Numbered from the stretch's first letter, positions 1-10,777 are shown. The stretch is 64,000 nt of DNA from Paenibacillus sp. FSL K6-1330 (GCF_037976825.1 NZ_CP150269.1:2989501-3053500), one strand, 5' to 3'. The notes: a model not told the origin generated them from the sequence alone. Numbers and translations: made by a program.

Positions 1-236
1 TGTTTTTGGCTAGAAGGCAGGGACAAGTATGCACCCGTGAGGATATTTTAAAACAGGTGTGGGATTACGATTTTCATACGGGTACCAACGTGGTGGATGT
101 CTATATTCTTCATCTAAGAGAGAAAATCGATAGAGGGCGCAAACAAAAGCTGCTGCGTACGATTCGGGGAACCGGATATAAACTGGTATCGCAGGAAGAA
201 ATCAATGCTGCAAGCAAAAAAGACCGCCTTCCGTGA
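1..236 (+). CDS. Response regulator, OmpR/PhoB family, C-terminal end (partial)
   Basis: The reading frame is open from the left edge, so the gene starts upstream and only the C-terminal DNA-binding part is visible. It has the hallmarks of the OmpR/PhoB winged helix: TREDILKQVWDYDF, then NVVDVYILHLREKID (recognition helix) and the wing RTIRGTGYKL. Such proteins bind promoter DNA after phosphorylation by a partner histidine kinase, which is not in the window. The TTG at position 6 is an internal Leu codon, not a credible start. The stop codon lies inside a terminator stem. Confidence 0.85.
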   Translation, partial: FLARRQGQVCTREDILKQVWDYDFHTGTNVVDVYILHLREKIDRGRKQKLLRTIRGTGYKLVSQEEINAASKKDRLP

Positions 237-254
237 GTGGAAGACGGTCTTTGA
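220..254 (+). terminator. Rho-independent terminator overlapping the stop codon
   Basis: AAGACCGCCTTCC pairs with GGAAGACGGTCTT with one mismatch around a short loop, then TTT. The 5' arm contains the last codons of the response regulator. It ends that transcript. Confidence 0.75.
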
Positions 255-286
255 TTTCATTCGTTAGTAACAAGTGGAGTATTGAA

Positions 287-781
287 CTACAGCACGCGGC
301 GGGCTTTCAGGTAAGTCTTGCTCCAGTTGCCTGACAGGCTGGAGATTGTTACGCCAGGCTTGCCGTAAGTGTGCAGAATTTTGTTGTTGCCCATATAAAC
401 GGCAACGTGTGTTACGTTTCTACCATTTGCGCGGCTTCCGCTCGAGAAGAATATCAAATCGCCGGCTCTCAGGTTCGATTTTGATACAGCCTTACCCACT
501 TTGGATTGGGCAGCGGATGTACGCGGCAGGTTCACGCCGTATTTTTTAAAGATATGCTTCATAAAGGAAGAGCAGTCAAACACTCTTGTGGTGGACGTGG
601 ATGCTCCGAATTTATAAGGTGTACCCATATATTGTTTACCAAAGTTAACCACTTGAGATCCTTTGCTTACCGATGCTGCTTCTACAGGAGCCGGTGGTGC
701 AACTGTAAGAACTGCTCCTACACCCAAAGTTGCGCTCAAGCTGATGACTACGGCCTTCTTAATCCAATGCTGTCGATTCAT
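287..781 (-). CDS. Secreted NlpC/P60 family cell-wall endopeptidase
   Basis: This 164-residue protein has a basic N-terminus, a hydrophobic segment at about residues 9-28 and an AxA-type cleavage region near 35, so it is a secreted protein. The rest is a single NlpC/P60 domain with the catalytic Cys in FDCSSF (C70), the His in VTHVAVY (H125) and a second His in ILHT (H137). The family hydrolyses D-Glu/diaminopimelate peptide bonds in peptidoglycan. No SH3 or LysM wall-binding domain is present, so it is a minimal enzyme. The start has GGAGG ten bases upstream. It is monocistronic. Confidence 0.9.
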   Translation of the reverse strand: MNRQHWIKKAVVISLSATLGVGAVLTVAPPAPVEAASVSKGSQVVNFGKQYMGTPYKFGASTSTTRVFDCSSFMKHIFKKYGVNLPRTSAAQSKVGKAVSKSNLRAGDLIFFSSGSRANGRNVTHVAVYMGNNKILHTYGKPGVTISSLSGNWSKTYLKARRVL

Positions 782-825
782 GTTGTTATTACCTCCAAGC
801 AGTTTTTGTTTTTTGCGATGAACCG

Positions 826-834
826 AGTATATCA
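826..834 (-). promoter_or_regulatory. Extended -10 promoter for the NlpC/P60 gene
   Basis: On the minus strand the sequence reads TGATATACT, an extended -10 element (TGnTATAAT type) about 45 bases before the start codon. No good -35 is visible. Inferred only from the motif and its position. Confidence 0.4.
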
Positions 835-967
835 GATTTGAAACCGACTATATTTTGGATAATCGGCGCAAACCCTTGGGCCACATGAAATGAAAGCGAA
901 TTATTAAAATATCATTAAAAGTTACAAAATATTAAGAATTAGATGCAAACGATGACTTGAAAATGTG

Positions 968-996
968 AAAAAACCCTTGATATACAAGGGTTTTTG
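968..996 (-). terminator. Terminator of thiN
   Basis: An AAAACCCTTG / CAAGGGTTTT stem with a 5-base loop is followed on the minus strand by a run of T. It lies 55 bases beyond the thiN stop. Confidence 0.75.
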
Positions 997-1050
997 ACAA
1001 TGATTTCGATTGTTAACATTGCTGCATCAAAGATGACAAAATAGTAATGA

Positions 1051-1695
1051 TTAGTGGTCTTTACTCTGAATAATAAGGAGCAGGCCGCCTTCGATCCGGA
1101 CCGTCCCTTTGTCCTCGGCCAGCTTATTGCTAACTCCGAGAGACTGCCCTAATCGCAATGTGGCATCGTGAAGCGGGTACTCAAATCCTTCGAGATTGAT
1201 CCCGGTAACTTCCGTAGTCAGCGGCAGTAGGGAGACATATGTAAACCCTTTGTTCTCAACTATGCAGCTGGAGCCCGTCAGGGTAATAAAATTGTTCTCA
1301 TCTAATATAGAACACGGAATATGATGTTGGAGTCCACGAATCAGCATATGGATATTAGCCAGCGTGTGATCCAGGCGCGTTCCCGTAGCCCCTAGAATCA
1401 GGATGGATTCGGGGGAATGCTCCAGTGCCATTTCGAAGGCAAGCTCGGTGTCGGTCAAATTTTTATCGATCGGATCACAGTCGATTACCTTACCGCTCAT
1501 AGATCGTACTCGATCCATTTGGCCGGGCGGAATGGAGTCAAAATCTCCAACGGACAGGTGCGGCTTAATCCCATGTTCAATCAGGTAGAGGGCTCCGCGA
1601 TCAGCCCCTATAATGAAGTCCCCGTTTTGAACCTCATCCAGGAAACGTGGTGACAACTCCCCACCTGTAAAGATCAGGACGCGAGTATGGCTCAT
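1051..1695 (-). CDS. thiN: Thiamine pyrophosphokinase
   Basis: ThiN transfers pyrophosphate from ATP to thiamine, giving the cofactor thiamine diphosphate, in the cytoplasm. The 214-residue protein carries the family signatures: GADRGALYLIEHGI, VGDFDSI, DKNLTDTELA and GATGTRLDHTLANI. I place the start at the ATG of MSHTRVLIF because AAGGAGG sits just upstream; the frame is open 24 codons further but that stretch contains the RBS. The neighbouring pyruvate dehydrogenase E1 uses the same cofactor, but they are not co-transcribed. Confidence 0.92.
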   Translation of the reverse strand: MSHTRVLIFTGGELSPRFLDEVQNGDFIIGADRGALYLIEHGIKPHLSVGDFDSIPPGQMDRVRSMSGKVIDCDPIDKNLTDTELAFEMALEHSPESILILGATGTRLDHTLANIHMLIRGLQHHIPCSILDENNFITLTGSSCIVENKGFTYVSLLPLTTEVTGINLEGFEYPLHDATLRLGQSLGVSNKLAEDKGTVRIEGGLLLIIQSKDH

Positions 1696-1738
1696 TATAT
1701 AAATTCCTCCTTTTTCGAGAGAATTGTCATTGTATTCT

Positions 1739-1767
1739 AGTATAGAGCAGTTTTCATGCTTGCACAA
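1739..1767 (-). promoter_or_regulatory. Sigma-A promoter of thiN
   Basis: Minus strand TTGTGC, 17-base spacer, TATACT. It overlaps the divergent promoter of the next gene, the two -35 boxes sharing bases 1762-1765. Confidence 0.55.
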
Positions 1768-1789
1768 TTTTAATAGGCACGGCTACAAT
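1760..1789 (+). promoter_or_regulatory. Sigma-A promoter of the TRIC-like channel gene
   Basis: TTGCAC, 18-base spacer, TACAAT, ending about 40 bases before the TTG start. Confidence 0.5.
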
Positions 1790-1828
1790 GTAGTATGTAA
1801 ATTGACGGGGGAGCGGGGGAACTGAATT

Positions 1829-2482
1829 TTGGACATGCATCTGTTTGACGTATTCAGTATTATTGGCACCATTGCGTTTGCCATGTCCGGAGCTTTTGTA
1901 GCTATGGAAGAGGAATACGATATTCTGGGGGTTGTGGTTCTGGGTTTAGTCACAGCCTTCGGCGGGGGTATTATAAGAAACGTATTGATCGGCGTGCCGG
2001 TTACCACCCTGTGGAGCCAGGGGGATTTAATCATGCTCGCGATGATTTCGGTGTTTGTAGCGTTTGTGCTGCCGCTCGGTTTGATTCAGCACTGGAAGAA
2101 AACGGAGGCACTGTTCGATGCGATCGGATTATCTGCCTTTGCGATTCAAGGGGCTTTATATGCTACACAAATGAATCACCCCATGAGCGCGGTGATTGTG
2201 GCTGCTGTGCTTACCGGAAGCGGCGGGGGAATGGTCCGCGATTTATTGGCAGGGCGGAAACCGCTGGTGCTGCGTGATGAGATCTATGCGGTCTGGGCCA
2301 TGATAGCAGGAGTCGCCATCGGCCTTGGTGTCGCCACCAAGACATGGGAACTGCTGGCTTTGTTTGTTGTGGTGATCGTATTCCGGATGCTGTCCGTGCT
2401 TTATAAATGGAGATTGCCCAGAAGGTCGCTGCACGAGGGTCATCCTGCGGCAGCCAATGGAAAGAAAGTCAGTTCGGGTTAA
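1829..2482 (+). CDS. TRIC-type cation channel family membrane protein (UPF0126)
   Basis: This 217-residue protein has about seven hydrophobic segments and two internally similar halves with the family motifs SGAFVAMEEEYDILGVVVLGLVTAFGGG... and ALTGSGGGMVRDLL-type glycine-rich turns (here LTGSGGGMVRDLLAG). Prokaryotic members form trimeric K+-permeable channels; others are annotated only as UPF0126, with proposed roles in small-molecule transport. The TTG at 1829 follows a G-rich RBS; the ATG at 1835 is an equally possible start. The C-terminal 25 residues are hydrophilic and cytosolic-looking. Confidence 0.85.
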   Translation: MDMHLFDVFSIIGTIAFAMSGAFVAMEEEYDILGVVVLGLVTAFGGGIIRNVLIGVPVTTLWSQGDLIMLAMISVFVAFVLPLGLIQHWKKTEALFDAIGLSAFAIQGALYATQMNHPMSAVIVAAVLTGSGGGMVRDLLAGRKPLVLRDEIYAVWAMIAGVAIGLGVATKTWELLALFVVVIVFRMLSVLYKWRLPRRSLHEGHPAAANGKKVSSG

Positions 2483-2561
2483 TGGAAGGTAGGCAACAAT
2501 ACTCATTAAGTTAGATTTCTCGTAAAATGACGATTTATTATAGCGTGAAGGAGAGAGGACC

Positions 2562-3026
2562 ATGGTATCCGTCTTGTTTGTATGTTTGGGCAATATCTGC
2601 CGCTCGCCAATGGCGGAAGCGGTGCTGCGACATAAAATTGTACAGCGTGGGCTGCAGGAAAAGATCAGCGTGGATTCTGCCGGCACAGGAGATTGGCATA
2701 TCGGGAATGTTCCCCATGAAGGAACCCGAAAGCTGCTGGACAGCTGGCAAATCAGCTACGAAGGAATGGTTGCTCGCAAAGTGGTAAGCGAGGACCTCGT
2801 CAAGTTCGATTACGTCATCGGCATGGATGATTCTAATGTGGCAAATATGCGCAAGTTAGCGGGCGGCGAACAGGCTGCGATTCTGAAGTTTATGGATTTG
2901 CTGCCCGATGAAAAGCTGCGCGAAGTGCCGGATCCGTATTTCACTGGGAATTTTGATGAGGTGTACCGGCTTATTGATGCGGGGTGTGACATCTTACTGG
3001 ACAAAATCATGAAAGAAAAGCTATAA
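2562..3026 (+). CDS. Low-molecular-weight protein-tyrosine phosphatase
   Basis: The 154-residue protein has the CX5R active-site loop right at the N-terminus (VCLGNICRSP: Cys8 nucleophile, Arg14) and the DP motif of the general acid in VPDPYF near the C-terminus. It hydrolyses phosphotyrosine, or phosphoarginine in some relatives, in the cytoplasm. Length and the FVCLGNICRSPMAEA start resemble YfkJ-type enzymes. GGAGAGAGG precedes the ATG. It stands alone between the channel gene and two hairpins; substrates cannot be read from context. Confidence 0.92.
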   Translation: MVSVLFVCLGNICRSPMAEAVLRHKIVQRGLQEKISVDSAGTGDWHIGNVPHEGTRKLLDSWQISYEGMVARKVVSEDLVKFDYVIGMDDSNVANMRKLAGGEQAAILKFMDLLPDEKLREVPDPYFTGNFDEVYRLIDAGCDILLDKIMKEKL

Positions 3027-3037
3027 TCGATTCGAAC

Positions 3038-3062
3038 AAGCGGTGAGTCCACCGCTTTTTTG
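3038..3062 (+). terminator. Terminator of the phosphatase gene
   Basis: AGCGGTG, 4-base loop, CACCGCT, then a run of T. Confidence 0.8.
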
Positions 3063-3110
3063 ACGAAAATCATTGAAAGCGATACCAAGAAGAACGGGCT
3101 GCCGAACATA

Positions 3111-3166
3111 AAAGATGAACAATGCACATTCCATAAAAAATGCGCGGTTGTTCATCTTTTTTTGAA
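3111..3166 (+). terminator. Second, long terminator-like hairpin
   Basis: AAAGATGAACAA pairs with TTGTTCATCTTT and the pairing continues inward (TGCACATT with AATGCGCG, one bulge), followed by seven T. It lies 50 bases after the first terminator, with no gene in between. The region from 3167 to 3330 holds nothing I can identify. Confidence 0.65.
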
Positions 3167-3330
3167 GTGAAGCAACAGGAGTGGCATAACTTGTGATAAC
3201 TATTGCTTCAAAGGTATTCTTTTTTGCTAACTGCTTTAAAGCGTAACATGTGAAGTCCCGGGTGGGACAGGCAATGAATTTTGCTGTAACAGGTCATTTA
3301 TATAGCCAATGGATTTTGCCAATCTATCGA

Positions 3331-4062
3331 TTAATCAAGGAAGTACATAAGAGCAGCAGGGAGCTCTTTTTGCCAGAATCCCCAAAGGTGACGGCCGTCT
3401 TTTTCAAGATAGGATAGGGTGGCACCCCGTTCTTCCAGTAATGCCTTTGTTGAACGATTCAGTTCAACGAAGTTATAGACACCTGTATCGGTTGCGTAGT
3501 TGTCTTCTTGCAAGCCTACAATCATATAGATGTCGAGCCAGGATAAATCCTGTTCTTCCTTAATCATGTTCTGAGACTTCTCATAGAAGGCGCCGGACAA
3601 GCTGATGATTCGGGTAAAGAGATGCGGGTAACGCAAGGCCAGATGCACGGAGACGCTTCCGCCAAGGGAGTCGCCGGCGAGTACTCTTTCGGCAGGCTCT
3701 TTGCGAACAGGATATTTTTGTTCAACGAAGGGAATAATCTCTTCGGCGAAGCAGGATAGGTAAGCATCGAAACGGTTGCCGAATGGCGCATACTCCTCGG
3801 TGCGAACTTTGGTGTTCACTTCCACGCCTACAATGATGAACGGCTCCACGCCTTCTTCGAGTATGAGCTGGTTGGCCCAAGTCGCGATGCGACCAAAATT
3901 GAAAAATTCCTCTCCATCCTGACAGTAAACGACAGGATAGCTGAGAATTTCATTGTATCCGGGAGGAAGGTAAATGCGCAGCGTTCGATTCTCATGCAGA
4001 AACTTGCTTTCAATCACTTCTTTTACAATGGTTCGCTTCAATAAACGTTCATTCGTCATCAT
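3331..4062 (-). CDS. Putative esterase, alpha/beta-hydrolase (esterase D / enterochelin esterase-like)
   Basis: A 243-residue cytoplasmic alpha/beta hydrolase. N-terminal RTLRIYLPPGYNEI...YPVVYCQDGEEFF is typical of the esterase D family; the nucleophile elbow is AGDSLGGSVS (GDSLG), the acid is probably the Asp/Glu around VGLQEDNY, and the His lies in GRHLWGFW near the C-terminus. Family members cleave carboxylic esters such as acetyl esters or siderophore esters; the substrate here is unknown. Two adjacent ATG codons (4062 and 4059) follow AAGGTGA; the second has the better spacing. There is no secretion signal. Confidence 0.82.
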   Translation of the reverse strand: MMTNERLLKRTIVKEVIESKFLHENRTLRIYLPPGYNEILSYPVVYCQDGEEFFNFGRIATWANQLILEEGVEPFIIVGVEVNTKVRTEEYAPFGNRFDAYLSCFAEEIIPFVEQKYPVRKEPAERVLAGDSLGGSVSVHLALRYPHLFTRIISLSGAFYEKSQNMIKEEQDLSWLDIYMIVGLQEDNYATDTGVYNFVELNRSTKALLEERGATLSYLEKDGRHLWGFWQKELPAALMYFLD

Positions 4063-4154
4063 TCGTCACCTTTTTCGGGTTAGTTTTTGAAATGCGGTAA
4101 ACAATAAGTTAAAATTACCCTGACATGTCTAAGTTGGCTGCTGTTCTATGATGT

Positions 4155-5383
<1,229 letters not shown>

Positions 5384-5385
5384 AA

Positions 5386-5440
5386 ATGACGGGCCGATGA
5401 TTGTCGAAGGTTGATCCTGGATAATCATCCGGTTTGTCAT
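5386..5440 (+). other. Large intercistronic hairpin between pdhA and pdhB
   Basis: ATGACGGGCCGATGATT (5386-5402) pairs along its whole length with 5423-5440, allowing G-U pairs and one bulged C, around a 20-base loop. No T-run follows, so it is not a simple terminator. It may stabilise or process the pdhA message, or attenuate it. Confidence 0.55.
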
Positions 5441-5474
5441 GGCTGTATGCATCAGGTCTGTTTTAAATTACGTT

Positions 5475-5505
5475 TTGACATCGATATATAGCCGCAAGGC
5501 ATAAC
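5475..5505 (+). promoter_or_regulatory. Possible internal promoter before pdhB
   Basis: A perfect TTGACA is followed after 19 bases by CATAAC. The spacer is long and the -10 is poor, so this is tentative. Confidence 0.3.
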
Positions 5506-5550
5506 ACTGGAATTTTAGTGAACTGTATTTCTTAAGGAGGAAATGAAGCA

Positions 5551-6528
5551 ATGGCACAAATGAACATGAAAGAAGCGATTCGCGACGCCATGCGCGTTGA
5601 ATTGAGCCGTGACCCTAACGTTGTCATCTTCGGTGAAGACGTAGGTAATGTCGGCGGTGTTTTCCGGGTAACGGAAGGCCTTCAAAAAGAATTCGGGGAA
5701 GAGCGCGTATTCGATACGCCGCTGGCTGAGTCCGCTATTGGCGGTTTGGCAGTAGGTCTCGGTATTCAAGGCTTTCGTCCGATCGCTGAAATTCAATTCG
5801 TTGGATTTATCTTTGAGGCGCTTGATCAAATCGTCGTTCAAGCAGCGCGTATGCGTTACCGTTCCGGTGGACGTTACAACTCCCCAATCGTATTCCGTAC
5901 GCCATTCGGCGGCGGGGTTAAAGCAGCTGAGCTGCATACGGATGCACTCGAAGGTTTGATTACACAAACCCCGGGTATTAAAGTTGTAGTACCTTCCAAT
6001 CCTTATGATGCAAAAGGACTCATGATCGCAGCGATTCGCGATAATGACCCTGTGTTCTTCATGGAGCACTTGAACCTGTATCATGCGTTCCGCGCTGAAG
6101 TTCCTGAAGGCGACTACACCATTGAGCTTGGTAAAGCTAACGTGGTTCGCGAAGGAACAGACGTTACGATCATCGCTTACGGCCTGATGGTTCATACCGC
6201 AACGAAAGCGGCGGACGAACTTGAGAAGAACGGAATCAAAGCGGAAATCATCGACTTGCGCACCATTTCTCCAATCGACATCGATACTGTGCTTGCTTCG
6301 GTTAAGAAAACCAACCGTGCCATCGTGGTTCAAGAAGCACAAAAATCGGCAGGCGTAGCTGCAGAAGTTATCGCTCAAATCAACGAGAAAGCGATTCTGC
6401 ACTTGGAAGCTCCAGTGCTTCGCGTGACTCCGCCGGACACGGTGTATCCATTCGCGCAAATCGAGGACACATGGTTGCCTACTCCAGCACGTATCGTGGA
6501 TGCCGTCAATAAAGTATTGAATTTCTAA
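5551..6528 (+). CDS. pdhB: Pyruvate dehydrogenase E1 component, beta subunit
   Basis: 325 residues, standard for the family, and colinear with it from [12 protein letters not shown] to [29 protein letters not shown] and the transketolase pyrimidine-binding region ([18 protein letters not shown]), followed by the C-terminal domain ([18 protein letters not shown]), are clear. With PdhA it decarboxylates pyruvate and reductively acetylates the E2 lipoyl group. A strong AAGGAGG sits before the ATG. The gap to pdhC is 29 bases. Confidence 0.97.
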   Translation: MAQMNMKEAIRDAMRVELSRDPNVVIFGEDVGNVGGVFRVTEGLQKEFGEERVFDTPLAESAIGGLAVGLGIQGFRPIAEIQFVGFIFEALDQIVVQAARMRYRSGGRYNSPIVFRTPFGGGVKAAELHTDALEGLITQTPGIKVVVPSNPYDAKGLMIAAIRDNDPVFFMEHLNLYHAFRAEVPEGDYTIELGKANVVREGTDVTIIAYGLMVHTATKAADELEKNGIKAEIIDLRTISPIDIDTVLASVKKTNRAIVVQEAQKSAGVAAEVIAQINEKAILHLEAPVLRVTPPDTVYPFAQIEDTWLPTPARIVDAVNKVLNF

Positions 6529-6557
6529 TAGCAGCAATATCTAGGGAGGTTTTTCAG

Positions 6558-7877
6558 TTGGCAAAATTTGAATATCGTTTTCCAGAGCTGGGTGAAGGTC
6601 TGCATGAAGGTGAAATCATCAAAATGCATATCAAGCCAGGCGACAAAGTAACAGACGACGACATCATCATGGAAGTACAGAACGACAAGGCAGTCGTAGA
6701 AGTTCCTTGTCCCGTGAACGGTACGGTTCAAGAAGTGTTTGCCAAGGATGGTCAAGTGTGCCGTGTCGGTGAAGTGGTAGCTATCATCGATGCTGAAGGC
6801 GACATTCCTGAGCAAGAAGCTCCTGCTGAAGAGCAGTCGGCGCAAGAAGCTGACGCAGCGAAAGGCAGTGCAGATACAACTTCTTCACCGGCTCAAAATG
6901 CTCCGGCTGACGCTAAACAAGGCGGAAACGGTGAAGCAGCAGCGCCAGCAGCACCTAACCGTGAAGTTCTGGCTACACCTAGCGTGCGTAAATTCGCTCG
7001 TGAGCAAGGCGTAGACATTGCACAAGTGCAAGGCTCCGGCAACAACGGTAAAGTGACTCGCGAAGATGTTGAAGCCTTCAAAAACGGTGGAGGCCAAGCA
7101 GCAGCTCCAGCGCAAGAAGCGGCTTCCGAAACGAAAGCAGCTCCTGCAGCAGCATCCGCAGCGGTGGATACTCGTGCAGAAGAAGAGCGCGTACCATTCA
7201 AAGGTATTCGTAAAGCGATCTCGAACGCCATGGTTAAATCGGCTTACACAGCTCCTCACGTTACGATCATGGATGAAGTTGACGTAACCGAGCTGGTAGC
7301 GTTCCGTACTCGCATGAAACCGATCGCGGAGAAGAAAGGCACGAAAGTTACGTATCTGCCATTCATCGTTAAAGCACTCGTTGCGGCTAGCCGTCAATTC
7401 CCTGCTTTGAATGCGATGATCGACGAAGAAGCGAACGAAATCGTGTACAAAAAATACTACAACATCGGTATCGCTACAGATACAGACAACGGTCTGATCG
7501 TACCGGTTATCAAAGATGCGGATCGTAAGAGCATCTGGATGATCGCTGACAGCATCCGTGACCTGGCTGCTCGCGGCCGTGAAGGTAAACTGTCTCCTAA
7601 CGAAATGAAGGGCAGCACAATTTCCATCACAAACATCGGATCCGCAGGCGGTATGTTCTTTACACCAATCATTAACTTCCCAGAAGTTGCTATTCTCGGT
7701 ACTGGCCGCATCAGCGAAAAAGCGGTTGTGAAAAACGGCGAGATTGTAGCAGCACCTGTTATGGCATTGTCCTTGAGCTTTGACCACCGTATCATCGACG
7801 GCGCAACGGCTCAAAACTTTATGAACTATATTAAACAACTGCTCGCTAACCCTGAGCTGCTTGTTATGGAGGTGTAA
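6558..7877 (+). CDS. pdhC: Pyruvate dehydrogenase E2, dihydrolipoamide acetyltransferase
   Basis: The 439-residue core enzyme has one lipoyl domain (residues 1-78, lipoylated Lys44 in QNDKAVV), an Ala/Pro/Glu-rich linker, a peripheral subunit-binding domain ([19 protein letters not shown]...VTREDV, about 135-170), a second Ala-rich linker and the catalytic domain ending with FDHRIIDGA, which holds the active-site His and Asp. It moves the acetyl group to CoA. The start is TTG, seven bases after GGGAGG. The linkers are rich in Q, A and E as usual for flexible arms. Confidence 0.96.
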   Translation: MAKFEYRFPELGEGLHEGEIIKMHIKPGDKVTDDDIIMEVQNDKAVVEVPCPVNGTVQEVFAKDGQVCRVGEVVAIIDAEGDIPEQEAPAEEQSAQEADAAKGSADTTSSPAQNAPADAKQGGNGEAAAPAAPNREVLATPSVRKFAREQGVDIAQVQGSGNNGKVTREDVEAFKNGGGQAAAPAQEAASETKAAPAAASAAVDTRAEEERVPFKGIRKAISNAMVKSAYTAPHVTIMDEVDVTELVAFRTRMKPIAEKKGTKVTYLPFIVKALVAASRQFPALNAMIDEEANEIVYKKYYNIGIATDTDNGLIVPVIKDADRKSIWMIADSIRDLAARGREGKLSPNEMKGSTISITNIGSAGGMFFTPIINFPEVAILGTGRISEKAVVKNGEIVAAPVMALSLSFDHRIIDGATAQNFMNYIKQLLANPELLVMEV

Positions 7878-7880
7878 CTA

Positions 7881-9296
7881 ATGGTAGTTGGAGATGCTTC
7901 TTTAGATATTGATACTCTAGTCATTGGTGCTGGTCCTGGTGGTTATGTGGCGGCGATTCGTGCCGCCCAACTGGGTCAAAAGGTTCTGATCGTTGATAAA
8001 TCGGAACTCGGCGGTGTTTGCTTGAACCGTGGTTGTATTCCTTCCAAGGCTTTGATCGCTGCAGCTCATCAGTTCGAATCCGCTAAGCATGCCGATGCAT
8101 TCGGTATTTCCGTGGAGAACGTAACGGTTGATTTCGCGAAAACACAGGAATTCAAAAACGGCGTTGTCAAAAAAATGACTGGCGGCGTAGCCGGTTTGCT
8201 GAAAGGCAACAAAGTGGAAGTTTTCAACGGCGAGTGCATGTTCATCAACGAAAACGAAGCGCGTGTATTCAATGATCATGAATCTCCGCGTTACCGCTTC
8301 AAGAACTGCATCATTGCTACAGGTTCCCGTCCAATCGAACTGAAGCCATTCCCGTTTGGCGGACGCATCTTGTCTTCTACCGAAGCATTGAACCTGCCTG
8401 AAGTACCGAAGAGCATGATCGTAATCGGTGGCGGCTACATCGGTGCCGAGCTTGGTCAAATGTACTCCAAATTCGGTTCGAAAGTAACAATCATCGAAGG
8501 TCTGGACAGCGTTCTGGCTGGCTTTGACAAAGACATGACAAGCCTCGTTACGAAAAACATGAAGAAAACCGGTATCGAAATTATCACAGGTGCTAAAGCT
8601 GAAAGTGCTGAGCAAAACGATAAAGAAGTTACCGTGAAATACTCCGTGAATGGCGAAACCAAAGAAGTAACAGCAGATTACCTGCTGGTTACAGTTGGCC
8701 GTCGTCCCAACACGGACGGAGAGCTCGGTCTGGACCTGATCGGCCTCGATATGGATGAGCGCGGATTCGTGAAAGTTGACCATCAAGGACGCACAAGCAT
8801 TCCTCATATCTTCGCAATCGGGGATATCGTGTCTGGTCTGGCGCTTGCACACAAAGCTTCCTATGAAGGTAAAGTGGCTGCTGAGGCCATTTCCGGAATG
8901 CCTTCCGTTGTGGATTACAAGTGTATTCCAGCGGTTGTGTTTACAGATCCAGAATGCTCCAGCGTAGGTTACACCGAAGCTCAAGCGAAGGAAAAAGGCC
9001 ATAAAGTGAAAGCTGGCAAATTCCCTTACGCTGGTAACGGACGTTCCGTATCCTTGAACCATCCTGAAGGCTTCGTGAAGATCGTGGCTGAAGAAGGAAC
9101 AGGACTTATTCTTGGAGCGCAAATCGTAGGTCTGGAAGCTTCCAACCTGATTGCAGAGCTCGGTCTTGCGATTGAAATGGGTGCTACGCTTGAAGATGTA
9201 GCCTTGACGATCCATGCACATCCGACGCTTGGCGAAATCGTAATGGAAGCTGCGGAATTGGTTATGGGTCATCCGATCCACATCATTGCCCGTTAA
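7881..9296 (+). CDS. pdhD: Dihydrolipoamide dehydrogenase (E3)
   Basis: 471 residues. The FAD dinucleotide fold GAGPGGY is at 16-22, the redox-active disulfide is Cys47/Cys52 in [13 protein letters not shown], the NAD fold is [10 protein letters not shown], and the C-terminal dimer domain contains the His-Glu pair in IHAHPTLGE. It re-oxidises lipoamide with NAD+. It is the last gene of the operon, three bases after pdhC, and can also serve other 2-oxoacid dehydrogenases. Confidence 0.96.
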   Translation: MVVGDASLDIDTLVIGAGPGGYVAAIRAAQLGQKVLIVDKSELGGVCLNRGCIPSKALIAAAHQFESAKHADAFGISVENVTVDFAKTQEFKNGVVKKMTGGVAGLLKGNKVEVFNGECMFINENEARVFNDHESPRYRFKNCIIATGSRPIELKPFPFGGRILSSTEALNLPEVPKSMIVIGGGYIGAELGQMYSKFGSKVTIIEGLDSVLAGFDKDMTSLVTKNMKKTGIEIITGAKAESAEQNDKEVTVKYSVNGETKEVTADYLLVTVGRRPNTDGELGLDLIGLDMDERGFVKVDHQGRTSIPHIFAIGDIVSGLALAHKASYEGKVAAEAISGMPSVVDYKCIPAVVFTDPECSSVGYTEAQAKEKGHKVKAGKFPYAGNGRSVSLNHPEGFVKIVAEEGTGLILGAQIVGLEASNLIAELGLAIEMGATLEDVALTIHAHPTLGEIVMEAAELVMGHPIHIIAR

Positions 9297-9332
9297 TCCA
9301 AACGACGTTTTTCGAGTCATTATATATTCGGC

Positions 9333-9377
9333 CAGGAGGCAGAGAACGCGCAGGCGGTTTCTGCCTCCTGTTTTTGT
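9333..9377 (+). terminator. Terminator of the pdh operon
   Basis: CAGGAGGCAGA pairs with TCTGCCTCCTG around a 14-base loop, followed by TTTTT. Confidence 0.8.
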
Positions 9378-9434
9378 GTGTGGATATCGAACATGGTAGA
9401 CTGTTGATATGAGATTCTAGTGAGGTGACTATAC

Positions 9435-10229
9435 ATGAAACAATACTTGGAGCTGCTGCAAGACATTCTTGATCATGGAGTAGAGAAAGGGGACCGTACG
9501 GGGACGGGAACGTTATCCGTATTTGGAAGACAGCTGCGTTTTGACCTTTCCAAAGGCTTCCCTCTGATGACAACCAAGCGGATTCACCTGAAATCGGTGA
9601 TCCATGAGCTTCTGTGGTTCTTAAGCGGGGAAACGAATATCCGGTATCTGAAAGAAAACGGCGTGCGGATATGGGACGAATGGGCGGATGAGGACGGCAA
9701 TTTGGGACCGGTTTATGGCTCGCAGTGGCGAGCATGGGAAACGCCGGATGGACGCTATATCGACCAGATTGCCAATGTCATCGATTCGATTAAAAACAAT
9801 CCCGACTCCCGGCGGCATATCGTCAGTGCCTGGAACGTGGCAGAGATCGATAACATGAAGCTGCCTCCATGCCATTTTGTATTCCAATTCTACGTGGCGG
9901 GCGGGAAACTCTCCTGTATGCTTACCATGCGTTCTGTGGACAGCTTCCTTGGGCTGCCGTTCAACATTGCGAGTTATGCGCTGCTCACCCATATGGTTGC
10001 CCAGCAGTGCGGCCTAGAGCCGGGTGAATTCATCTGGTCCGGAGGCGATGTCCATATCTATTCCAATCATATGGAACAGGTCAGAACGCAGCTTGAACGT
10101 GAGCCTTATGAGCTGCCGAAGCTGGTCATCAAGCGCAAGCCGGAGAGCATCTTTGATTATACATTCGAAGACTTTGAATTCGAGGGTTACCAGTATCATC
10201 CAACCATTAAAGCGACCGTAGCTGTGTAA
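9435..10229 (+). CDS. thyA: Thymidylate synthase
   Basis: 264 residues, the short ThyA form as in E. coli. It makes dTMP from dUMP using methylene-tetrahydrofolate. The catalytic Cys is in [11 protein letters not shown] near residue 146; the phosphate-binding Arg lies in [17 protein letters not shown] and [10 protein letters not shown]; dUMP contacts are in [23 protein letters not shown] precedes the ATG. It is followed after 59 bases by dihydrofolate reductase, which recycles the dihydrofolate produced here; the two probably form an operon. Confidence 0.97.
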   Translation: MKQYLELLQDILDHGVEKGDRTGTGTLSVFGRQLRFDLSKGFPLMTTKRIHLKSVIHELLWFLSGETNIRYLKENGVRIWDEWADEDGNLGPVYGSQWRAWETPDGRYIDQIANVIDSIKNNPDSRRHIVSAWNVAEIDNMKLPPCHFVFQFYVAGGKLSCMLTMRSVDSFLGLPFNIASYALLTHMVAQQCGLEPGEFIWSGGDVHIYSNHMEQVRTQLEREPYELPKLVIKRKPESIFDYTFEDFEFEGYQYHPTIKATVAV

Positions 10230-10288
10230 ATAAAAAGTTGTGAGTCATAATCGGTAAAATCCATTCGTACAAGGAAGGAGTGAGTGCA

Positions 10289-10777
10289 ATGATATCCATG
10301 ATATGGGCAATGGGCAAGGATCAGGTGATCGGGCTGAATGGTACGATGCCGTGGCGTTTGCCGCGGGATATGGCCTTTTTTAAGGAGACGACCCTGCACA
10401 AAACAATTCTGATGGGGCGCAAGACCTGGGATTCCTTTGGCAGTAAACCGCTGCCTCACCGAAAGAACATCGTACTTACGAGAGACAAAAGCTTCACGCT
10501 GACAGAGGATCAAGGCATCGTGATCCATGATATCGATGAAGCCCTTCCCTACGCGGAGAACGGAGAACTGATGGTGATCGGCGGATCGCAGATCTATGAA
10601 TTGATGCTGCCGAAAGCGGATCGTCTGTACTGCACATTTATTGATGAGACTTTTGAAGGGGATACGTTCTTCCCTGAAGTGAACTGGGATGAATGGAGGA
10701 TTATTGAAGAAGTTCCCGGCATAACAGATGAGAAAAATCCATATGCCTACCGGTTTGTTACATTTGAACGAAAATAA
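10289..10777 (+). CDS. dfrA: Dihydrofolate reductase
   Basis: 162 residues. The protein reduces dihydrofolate to tetrahydrofolate with NADPH. Family signatures: MIWAMGKDQVIGLNGTMPWRLPRDMAFFKETT (active-site Trp and acidic Asp), ILMGRKTWDSFG, VLTRD and VIGGSQIYELMLPKADRLYCTFID. The ATG at 10289 has AAGGAAGGAG eight bases upstream; a GTG three codons earlier overlaps that RBS. It is translationally next to thyA, the usual functional pair. Confidence 0.96.
   Translation: MISMIWAMGKDQVIGLNGTMPWRLPRDMAFFKETTLHKTILMGRKTWDSFGSKPLPHRKNIVLTRDKSFTLTEDQGIVIHDIDEALPYAENGELMVIGGSQIYELMLPKADRLYCTFIDETFEGDTFFPEVNWDEWRIIEEVPGITDEKNPYAYRFVTFERK

Noticed and set aside
782..1050. Riboswitch (such as c-di-AMP type) before the NlpC/P60 gene
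   Set aside because: The leader from the likely promoter is only about 45 bases and shows no fitting structure.
7917..9320. Long open frame on the minus strand opposite pdhD, with similar ones opposite pdhA, pdhB and pdhC
   Set aside because: They are mirror frames of strongly biased codons; no RBS, no recognisable domain, and Cys/His/Phe-rich translations.
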